Assembly: GCA_023512835.1 (NCBI GenBank)
Contig: CM042091.1
Coordinates: 38,702,107-38,766,106 of the forward strand
DNA length: 64,000 bases
Reading direction: 5' to 3'
Source: Taxillus chinensis
Lineage: Eukaryota; Streptophyta; Magnoliopsida; Santalales; Loranthaceae
Shown: piece after piece, positions 55,372 to 64,000 of the stretch
Layout: every line of letters begins with the position of its first letter
Position numbering within the stretch: position 1 is the stretch's first letter
Translations under genes and position numbers: made by a program
Notes under the pieces: model-generated
Told to the model about the DNA's origin: nothing
The model's input: only the letters and a program-made list of their open reading frames with translations
The model's database searches: none

Positions 55372-56952
55372 CGATATTCCCAAGATCCAAGCTAGATCGA
55401 ATAAGTATATGGGTTTATATACAGAGAGGGGGGGGGGTGAATCTGTATACTTAAAACTATTCTCTTTTAATTTTAGAGTAGTACGATACTCAAAGGTATT
55501 CTACTGATGTAGTTGGTGTTAGAACGGTGTCTTAGTGTCTCATGCAATATCAGATAACAACAGTTATGTATGGGAAGAAAAAGGCAGAGACACACGGATT
55601 ACGTGGTTTGATCAATGTGAGCAACTCAACGGTGGTGAGGGTGAACCTATACTAAGTCTAATCCACTATATGTTTTCAGTACAATAGGGTCTAGCCCTCT
55701 TTACAACAGGATTAACTCTCTTTTCTTTTAAATGCAAATACAAAATAGTATTACTCTAGTACTCACTCACTGTGAAGAACTGTCTAGCATAATTTGCTCC
55801 TGCGCATTCAACTATTTGCACTGCTTGAACTTCAACCACTCCTGTGCCGAACTTACACACTATTCGTCGAATGTATGAGAAAGAAGAACTGATTAACTCA
55901 CTGTTATCTTGCTTTCAATCTTCCTCTCTCTCTCTGTGTGTGTATACTATATGAACTACTCTTTGTCTCACTTGTATCACTCCAAATACGTTTCTTGTAT
56001 TCTGCGATATCCAGACTCTCTTTTGAAGTTAGGCATATTCATTGCTTTCATAGGCCGGCCTCAGTACGAAACCCCTCTACTAGGGTTAAGCATGTTTCAC
56101 CTTTTGATCTTCACCATTGAAACATGTTAAGCTAGCCCTGGATGTCATCAACGTGTTTCCCAGTACTTAGCATACTCAAAAATGCCATCCGAGTGATAAC
56201 TGACTTAAACGCGATCTTCAGTGCATTTTGCACCTTTGACTAGCCATAGCCACATAGAAACATGTGCCTCGTAGCTTCGCTGTTACATCACAAGCTACCT
56301 CTGAGACTTTGCACGAATCTTCGAGTCTGAGTCTTTGAACCTAGTGAATTGATCTTCCAATTCTTCTGCTCTTTGGCTTCAAAGCTAGGTTAGAACCAGT
56401 GCTTAACTGACGTCAATTTTTCTCTCTACGAGCTTTTAAACTCTATGAGTCTTTAGTTTTGAATCAGCAACAACAACATTCTACCTTGGCTACTAATCTT
56501 TGACCCTACGACCCTGTGAGCTTCGACACTACCACTCTACACCCAACAGGTCTTCGAGCCTGCAAGTCTTCGAGTCTTTGAGACATTGCTCTACACCTGC
56601 GGTTTTCGAATCTTTGACTCAAAGACGCTGCTCTACACTTGCGGTCTTCGAATCTTCGACCCCGTGGATCTACGAGTTTGTGGCCTTGTGTACCTTCAGT
56701 GGTGCTTCGAGCCTTCTGGCTTGATGATCTTTGACTCTACATCTTCGAGTCATCTGATCTTCAACCTAGCAAACTACGAGTCTTCGATGCAGATCTTCGA
56801 CATTCGTAGGTACATGGTTAGACTCCCTCTACGAACTCACTCTAAGAGATCACTCTACGAACTTATCCAATCCAGTATGGATCTTCGACCCGAAGTATAT
56901 CCGCTTCTGCATAGTGTTGACAACAATGACAACCAATAGGATCGTGGGAACA
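55372..56952 (-). repeat. Copia C LTR (minus strand)
   Basis: In LTR orientation TGTTCCCACGATC to GGGAATATCG (the plus-strand copy ends ATATCA). About 1581 bp. It is preceded by the polypurine tract CCAAAGGAGGAGATTTT (56953-56969 on the minus strand) and RNase H, so it is the 3' LTR of C1. It has a T/C-rich TCTTCGA-containing U3 and a stretch with TCTCTCTCTCTGTGTGTG at 55924-55942. Confidence 0.85.
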
Positions 56953-59005
56953 AAAATCTCCTCCTTTGGAATTGTTGGGAACATATGTAAACATAGCCTT
57001 TGAACTTTTGAGGCTCTCCCCCTGTATACCTCACACTGTACTCCCCCTGAATAGAATACTCTTTCTTTTCTCCCCCTTTGCCAACCAATTACAAAGAAAG
57101 AAGGAGAACCCCTGGTAATACCTTCAGGCATGAGGAGGGAACTGCATAGATAATCCGCGTCTATGTCTATCAAACAATTCGATGGATAGAGGTTTGGTGA
57201 GGATATCAGTAGTTTGTTCCTGTGTGGGAACATACACCAGTTGCATATTTCCCTCCTCCACTTGTTCTTTGATGTAGTGGTAGCGATAATCAATATGTTT
57301 GGTCTTTCAATGATGAACAAGATTCCTGCATGTTAATCGCATTCTGGTTATCACACCAGATATTAACATGCAACTCCACATCCACTCCCAAGTCTTATAG
57401 TTGTGTGTTCATCCATACCACTTGAGTACATGCAGCATGTGCAGCCACATATTCACTTGGCTATCTGCAGGCCATATTGTTTCATTCTCGCTCAAACATT
57501 CAACACATTTAGAGCTCGGATAAAAGCATGACCCCTGGTAGAGCGTCTGTCATCAATATTTCCAGCCCAGTCTGCATCAGTGTATGCCTGTAATTCAATG
57601 GAGTCCTTATAGGGATACCATAACCCCATTTCTAGTGTACCATTTAGGTATCTAAGGATCTGTTGGACTGCCAGGAAGTGAGACTCTTTGGGGTCTACTT
57701 GATATCTACTTGCCTGACACACAGCTTGTATCAAATCAGGTCTAGAGGCTGTAATGTATAAGAGGCTTCCAATCATGTCTCAATACTCATTCATATTTAT
57801 ACTATTCCCTTCCTAATCCTTGTCAAGTTTGCAGCCTGTAGCCATTGGAGTTCCAACAGGCTTGCTATCATTCATATTATACTTCTTCAATAATTCTTTG
57901 GCATATTTGTGCTGTGATATAAAAATTCCTTCAGTAGTCTGCCTAATTTGCAATCCCAAGAAGTAAGTTAATTCACCTATGAGAGACATCTCAAATTCAT
58001 CACTCATTCTCTTAGCAAATTCTTCACATAATCCTGAGTGACTTCCTCCGAATATAATGTCATCTACATGGACTATGGTAGCTAGCTGACCTCTGTCCGA
58101 ATTTAGTATATATAAATTATGATCCACTGTTCCTCTACGGAAGTTCATCCTCTTTAAATACCCATCCAGTCGGCTATACCATGCTCTGGGAGCTTGTTTT
58201 ATGCCATACAAGGCTTTCTTTAATATGTACACATATGTCTCCTTATCAGCGATTTGTACTCTATCTGGTTGCTCAATGTATACTTCTTCTTTTAGCAAAC
58301 CATTCAAAAATGTAGACTTCACATCTATTTGATAAACCTTGAATCTTTTATATGCTGCTAATGCAAGAAACATCCTGATTGTTTCTAGGCTTGCTACTGG
58401 TGCAAAAGTTTCATCCACATCTATTCACTCTATCTGAGAGTATCCTTTGCATACCAGTCTAGCCTTGTTCCTAACAACTTTACCATCCTCATTCATTTTA
58501 TTCCTAAACACCCATTTTTGTACCGATTACATTCTTGTTCTTTGGTCTAGGAACCAACTCCCATGCCTTATTATTTTCAATTTGATCTAGCTCCTCATTC
58601 ATTGCTATGATCCAAGCTTCGTCCTCTACTGCCTCTCCAACTGATTTTGGTTTAACTTGTGAGAGCAATGCAGTAGCTCTTGTAAATTTTATTCTGGTAG
58701 CTAAACCTGCTTTGGGATTACCAAGGATCTAATCCTTATCATGTACACTGGACCATGTCCTCCTGGTTTTCTTACTTGAATCTTCTCCAGGATTGGACTC
58801 TCCCTTCTTTTCCTCATAAGACTTCTCTGAGTCTGTGTCCTCATTCTTCTTTTCCTTTTCATGCTCAGACTGTTCTTCTTCCTGAGGTTCTTCTACTTCA
58901 AAATCTAGAATCTCATCCTCAGATACATCCTTCTTGTAGTTCTCATCAACCTTGACTTTGCTTGAAGTTATTACTTTTCCAAGCCTTGGAAGAAATACTC
59001 TATGT
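56953..59005 (-). pseudogene. Copia C1 reverse transcriptase and RNase H (broken)
   Basis: An acidic Glu/Lys linker (about 58740-58980), then the RT with [74 protein letters not shown] and the catalytic HVDDIIFGG at about 58060-58090. [19 protein letters not shown] comes next, and RNase H follows with YITASRPDLIQAVCQASR and AYTDADWAGNIDDRRSTRG (57492-57776). Stops and shifts occur at about 57790, 58420 and 58730. The 5' part of pol and gag are cut at 59005 by the plus-strand copia LTR. Confidence 0.9.
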
Positions 59006-60507
59006 TGTTCCCATGATCTTATTGGTTGTCATTATTATCAACATGATGCAAAAGCGGGTAGACGCTAGGTCAAAGATCTATAATGGATTGGATAACTTCG
59101 TAGAGTGATCTCTTAGAGTGAGCTTATAGAGGGAGTCTAACCATGTACTTATCAATGTCGAAGATTTGGGTCGAAGACTCGTAGATTACTAGGTTGAAGA
59201 TCAGATGACTCGAAGGTGTCAGGTCGAAGATCATCAGGCCAACAGGCTCGAAGCACCATAGAAGGTACACATGGTCATAGACTTGTAGATCCATAGGGTC
59301 GAAGATTCGAAGACCGCAGGTGTAGAGCAGCGTCTTGGAGACTCGAAGACTTGCAAGCTCGAAGACTCATCGGGTATCGAGTAGTAGTGTTGTAGAGTCA
59401 AAGTTCGCAAGGTCGAAGATTAGCCAAGGAAGAATAAGGCTATAACTCGGATGAAATTGAAGACTTGTAGAATTTAAAGGCTCGTAGAGTGAGACATCGA
59501 TTGAGCACCGACCTAGCTTCAAAGCCGAGAGTAGAAGAATTGGATGATCAATTCTCAAGGTTCGAAGACTCGGACTCGAAGATTCGTAGGTAAAGACTCG
59601 AGCAAAGCAATGGGGCACATACATCTACGAGGTTGTGGCTAGTTGGAGCAAAACGCATTGAAGGGTCGTGTTTAAGTAAGTTATCACTCGGTCGACACTC
59701 CCGAGTATGCTAAGTCTTTGGAAAACACATGGATGTCATTCGAGACTAGCAAAACGTGTTTCAATGGCAAAGATCAAAAGGTGAAACATGCTTAACCCTA
59801 GTAGAAGGGTTTCCAACTACGGCCGGCCTATTAAAGAAAAGGAGTATGCCTTACTTTGATATAGTGTTAGAATATTGCGAGAACACAAGGAACGTATTTG
59901 AAGCGATACAAAAGAGACGCAGAGTAGTTCATTCAGGATATACAGAGAGAGACGAAGATTGAGAGCAAGATAACGAGTTAGTTCATCTATTTTTCTTTCT
60001 CATACATTCGACGAACAGTGTGTAAGTTCGGCAAAGGAGTGGTTCAAGGTTAAGCGGTGCAAACAGTTGAATGCGTAGGAGAAGTTTGTGCTAGACAGGT
60101 TCTTCATAGTGAGTGAGAACTTGTAGTAATACTGTTTTTGTATTTGTATTTATAAAGAAGAGAGAGTTAATCCTGTTGTAACAAGGGCTAGACCCTACTG
60201 TACTAGAAGTATATAGTGGATTAGACTCGGTGTAGGTTCTTCCTCACCACTGTGGAGTAGATCACATTGATTGAACCACGTAATCAGTGTGTCTCTGTTT
60301 TTTTATTCTCATACATACCTACTATTAACTGATATTGCATGAGACACTAATCTACCATCCAAAATACCAACTACCTCTATAGAATACCTCTGGATATCAT
60401 ACTACTCTAAAACTAAAAGGAAATAGTTTTAAGTATACAGATTCACCCCCCTCTTTGTATACAAACCCGTATACCTAGAAGATCTAGCTTGGAACCTGGG
60501 AATATCA
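59006..60507 (+). repeat. Copia C2 5' LTR (plus strand)
   Basis: TGTTCCCATGATC to GGGAATATCA, about 1502 bp, the inverted counterpart of 55372-56952. The U3 holds many GTCGAAGA and ACTCGTAGA motifs (59150-59620). It is followed at once by a tRNA-Met-type primer site. Confidence 0.87.
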
Positions 60508-60509
60508 AT

Positions 60510-60521
60510 TCGTATCAGAGC
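60510..60521 (+). other. Copia C2 primer binding site (tRNA-Met, mutated)
   Basis: TCGTATCAGAGC, one change from TGGTATCAGAGC, two bases after the LTR. Followed by a short leader to the gag ATG near 60653. Confidence 0.75.
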
Positions 60522-60652
60522 TAAGTTCTCACTGGAGGTAGATCTATCACTCTGTGGAGAAGTGATCTCACAGATCGATAAGTTTGTATTATTGAGATCT
60601 GTGGGTTAACAGCTTAGTGACCAAGCAAGAATTCATTGGGTAATCACATAAA

Positions 60653-62605
60653 ATGGAGATTCCTATCATCGGATCGAGTACCAGCTCCAGCTACGCAAAG
60701 AGGGTGCCTATCTTTGATGGCACAAATTACAAGATGTAGAGAGTGAGAAGGGAGATTGTATTCATGTCCATGGGTATGGATGTTGAGCAGCAAATTAGAG
60801 ACGGTTATGTAGAACCTGCCAATGACAGAGAATCCACCGAAGCTGAGAGAAGAAACTATGAACTAAACGGCAGAGCTCCGAGTGTTACTACATCTGCACT
60901 CACAGACTCTGAATACGCAAAGGTCATGGACTGCAGGGTTGTGAAGGATTTATGTGATAGACTAGAGAGTGTCTATCAAGGAGATGACAGACTAAAGGAA
61001 ACCAGGCTACAACTGTATACGTAGAGATTTGAAGTTCTCAAGATGGAGGAGGAGGAAAGTGTACAGGAGTTCTTTGTATGTTTGACAGAGATTGTCAATG
61101 ACATAAGAAGTCATGCCAAGAATAAGAAAAACTATGCAATTATAAAGAAGGTGCTGCGAGTTCTACCCAAGAGATTCATCCCAAGGGTAAAAGTTCTAGA
61201 AAACAATTGAGACCCTGGAAACTATGACATTGCAAGAGCCGCAGTGCGGTTTAACCGCATTCGAAATGAAGTCGCACTCTTATGAAGAGTCATATACATC
61301 AACACCTAGCCCACAACCAAGGAATCAAAAGAAGTAGCCTTTAAGGCTATGAAAAAATTAAAAATAAAGAAAGAGGCCGAGTCCTCATAAAAACAAAAGA
61401 ACAAAGGATGATTGAAGAAGGTGAAGATGAGGTGGTAACCTACTTCATTAGAAAATTTAGAAAAGGTGGAGCAGGAAAACAATCTGGAGGAAAAGGGAAA
61501 GGAGGACTTTCCCTAAGATGTTTTAAGTGCGGAAAGTGGGGGCACTTTGCATCTCAATGCAAAGTGAAAGCTAATGAATCGGATGATGAAAGCTCGGATG
61601 AAGAAGATACAAAGTGGAAGAAGTCATCATACCAACGAAGCAGTTCCACAAGGAGGTCAGCTGCTCCACAAAAAAAAAAAAAGCTCACACAAGAATTATA
61701 TGAGCCGAATTATGGAATTTGATGATGAGGATGAATGCTCATCAGATTATACCTTTGTTGCCAAGATAGAGGTAGACAATGGAACTGCCTTAGAGCAGGA
61801 TGCGACAAAAGAAGAAGAAGTCGATTTGGAGGAGGAGCTAGAGCTTGCAATAGAAGAGATTCGCATAAGAGGATGCAGGATTAAGCAGCTCAAGGGAGAG
61901 CTCAAGCAAGTCAAAGGAGAGCTTGCAAAGACCAAAGGGGAGAAAGACAAGGTACTGGAGGACTCTAAGATGTTCTGCGAGGAAATTGTCATCCTAAATC
62001 TCAAACTAGGGTAGCAAATCAAGATATGTGATGACATTACCATAGAACTTACCACCAGAGACACCACAATCCAATGACTTGAAGAAGAACTGGTAGGCCT
62101 TCAGCGAGAAGATCTCAAAGGATAGAGCCAGTCAAGCCTCAACCTCTGGACATTCCCAAATCACATCACTCATCACGCCACAACAAGTTCCGAAAATAGG
62201 GGCAACACTACCGGTGGATAGGAAGGAGATCAATCTAGATTTCCATGACAATCCTACACAGACCGCTGTTGTGACCCAAACTAGCAAGAAAGTGGAAAGA
62301 GTGAATGACGTTAAGATAGAGCAACACCCGAAGCAGTCCAAGACTACAGGAGTGGTCAAATGCATTCAGAAATCTGAGCATTCCAAGAATGTAAAGAAAT
62401 CTAATGCATATGTTATTTCCACAAATGTGCAGGTGCCCCTCAAGAAAGAAAGAAAGCTTGTGAAGCCAACCATCAAGGCCAAGCCTGTTCTAAAGAAGAT
62501 CCCCGATGTACAAAAGTTTGTGTCAAGTAACACCAGCTTTTAGGGTCACTGCTACTATTGTGCAGTGTGGGGTCACATGGCTAGATTCTGTTGGTGGAGG
62601 TAACC
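60653..62605 (+). pseudogene. Copia C2 gag with two zinc knuckles (broken)
   Basis: Starts MEIPIIGSSTSSSYAKRV, then VPIFDGTNYK and a TAG near 60737 where copia gags normally have Trp. UBN2-type gag motifs follow (VVKDLCDRLESVYQGDD, KMEEEESVQEFF). A first CCHC knuckle CFKCGKWGHFASQC lies near 61530-61560, then an acidic stretch and a coiled-coil (LKGELKQVKGELAKTKGE, about 61885-61960). A second knuckle CYYCAVWGHMARFC is at about 62548-62590. Two knuckles separated by a coiled coil in a long gag resemble Sirevirus gags. Stops near 61021, 61208, 61390 and 62013 disable it. Confidence 0.85.
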
Positions 62606-62802
62606 AGTGCAAGCTCCTAGAATTGTGATGAAGACATCTAGAAGGAACTTGTACTAGACTAAGATAAACAAGCCAGTGAGAAGTTTCTGTGATTACTATC
62701 AAAAGCAAGGACATGAAGAGCTTCATGCTGGTAGAAACCAAAGCCCATTTCCACGAACAACAAGTTTGCTATACTTGTTGACTTGGAAGTTTGTGACAAG
62801 TG
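62606..62802 (+). other. Copia C2 gag-pol linker relic
   Basis: Degraded sequence after the second knuckle, with no clear domain, ending at the SIRE-family LTR that cuts the element. Confidence 0.5.
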
Positions 62803-64000
62803 TGTTGGATCAAACCCATAATTTGGATGATGTTGTTAAAAACCCTATGTAATTTGATTCGAGATGTTTCATGTTTATTCTAAGCTTGCAGAAGATAAAA
62901 TCCTAAACTCGACTTACACTCAAAGAGCAAAGCAAAGGACAGGATATATAATGCTGATCCAGATTATCATGAGTGTCGTCAAACACTTGGTAAATAACCA
63001 AGTCTTCATTCGGAGTAAGGACCTTTTGTACGGACTAATCACTTGACAAAACGACTAAGGAATCCGCGCTTTTATTCTTAATTGGACTAAGTCAATTTAT
63101 GTGGAATGAGAATCCGAGTCTACAACTCGTACGGAGTAAGAGAGATTCATTACGGAGAAAGAAATTAAGTCTTTCACTCGAGCTATCTAAGGAAAAGAAG
63201 ATACGGACTAAGGAATACGAGTCTTTCATTCGAGCGGAGTAAGAAATGACTAGTGCGGAGTAAGGACAACTAATGCGGAATAAAGAATCCGAATCATTAC
63301 TCAAGCAGAGTAAGGATACGCTGATATGGAGTAAGCCATCCGGACCTTTCACTCAAGCGAGTAAGAAACTCACGCGGAGTAAGGAAGCACTGATGCGGAA
63401 TAAGGATTCCGCATATATACTTCATGCGAGTAAGGAAGCACGACATGAAGTAAGGATTTCAGGACTTCATTTACACGGAGTAAGTAACAACTGACATGGA
63501 GTAAGGATCCGAGCTTCATTGATATGGAGTAAGGAAATCTACACCGGACTAAGAAGACGCTACTTCAACTTATCCACACCGCATTTATGTTATCAGCTCG
63601 CTGTGTCCTGATGTAAGACAAACTCATTGAAGATCTAAACTGTCCTACACGTGGAACACTTGGAGATGTGGATGCAGTCCCAAATACAATTGGAATCAAG
63701 CAAAGTAATTCAATACACTTATGCTTCAAATATTTCGAGCTCCACATCCGTAGCAGTTATAGCAGAAACATTTTCTAAGAAGAACTTAATGTTTACACAG
63801 TGCTCAAAAAATACAGTTCCAAGATAGATTCCTAGGATGTCTATATATATATGAAGTGTTGTATATCTAACAGAGCGCGTGCATACATTGTAAGAACTGA
63901 TACGCGCGAGTACATGTGCAAAAACAAAGATAATCTAGCTAGTGTGTGTGTGACTTGCAAAAGAGAGTACTGTTGTAATCAGCTGTAATTGCTGTGCCTT
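62803..64000 (+). repeat. Second SIRE-family LTR, runs off the window
   Basis: Starts TGTTGGATCAAACCC as in the SIRE 3' LTR and stays alignable to the window end. It has the same CGGAGTAAGGA array (about 63015-63555) and a TATATATATATG box at 63842. Whether it is solo or the 5' LTR of a new element is decided by sequence beyond 64000. Confidence 0.85.

Noticed and set aside
56500..56940. Frames with repeated FDST/FESL peptides
   Set aside because: They come from TCTTCGA-type repeats of the copia C LTR and are not conserved in the inverted copy.

Overview
The window is plant nuclear DNA made almost wholly of LTR retrotransposons inserted into one another. I see no host gene, tRNA, rRNA or CRISPR array. 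The families (Ty3/gypsy of a Tekay/Del-like type primed by initiator tRNA-Met, an Athila element primed by tRNA-Asp, and Ty1/copia elements including a Sirevirus-like one) place it in an angiosperm, probably pericentromeric or other heterochromatin. I cannot name the species. Nearly all coding regions are broken by stops and frameshifts.

Layout. The backbone is a plus-strand Sirevirus-like copia element (called SIRE here): RNase H at 11634-11855 and 15156-15415, an accessory 'env-like' gene at 17115-18293 and 44569-46106, a polypurine tract near 46241, and a 3' LTR from 46253 to 51289. Everything between those pieces was inserted later. From the left: G1 (minus, 1-5272) sits in the reverse transcriptase of G2 (minus, 5273-10452), which abuts a truncated plus-strand LTR (10453-11633) lying in SIRE pol. 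A solo Athila-type LTR (11861-15150, target duplication CTTAC) splits SIRE RNase H and itself contains a solo Tekay-like LTR (12016-13789, duplication TGAAC). G4 (plus, 18294-44563, duplication AGCCT) splits the SIRE accessory gene. G4 carries G3 (minus, 19627-28210, duplication GAAGA) in its 5' LTR and a full-length Athila element (plus, 30159-43336, duplication TAGTG/TAGGG) in its 3' LTR. The SIRE 3' LTR is split by a solo LTR (46259-49873), which holds another Athila-type solo LTR (47857-49375, duplication GTGTC).

Right of 51290 there are remnants of other copia elements: a minus-strand pol relic (51290-54367), a minus-strand LTR with RT/RNase H (55372-59005), a plus-strand LTR with a gag having two zinc knuckles (59006-62802), and another SIRE-family LTR running off the window end (62803-64000).

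Most interesting points. (1) Two unrelated superfamilies, Athila (gypsy) and SIRE (copia), both carry an accessory gene downstream of pol with an N-terminal plant-transposon domain, a low-complexity/coiled linker and a C-terminal Ulp1-like (C48) cysteine-protease-like module. (2) Both accessory genes have promoter-like sequence directly upstream; in Athila it repeats the G-box hairpins found in the LTR U3. (3) Athila LTRs and Tekay-like LTRs share a U3 module: G-box hairpins, then an ACGT-centred palindrome, then a TATA box. (4) The Tekay-like LTRs carry different minisatellites at the same internal position.
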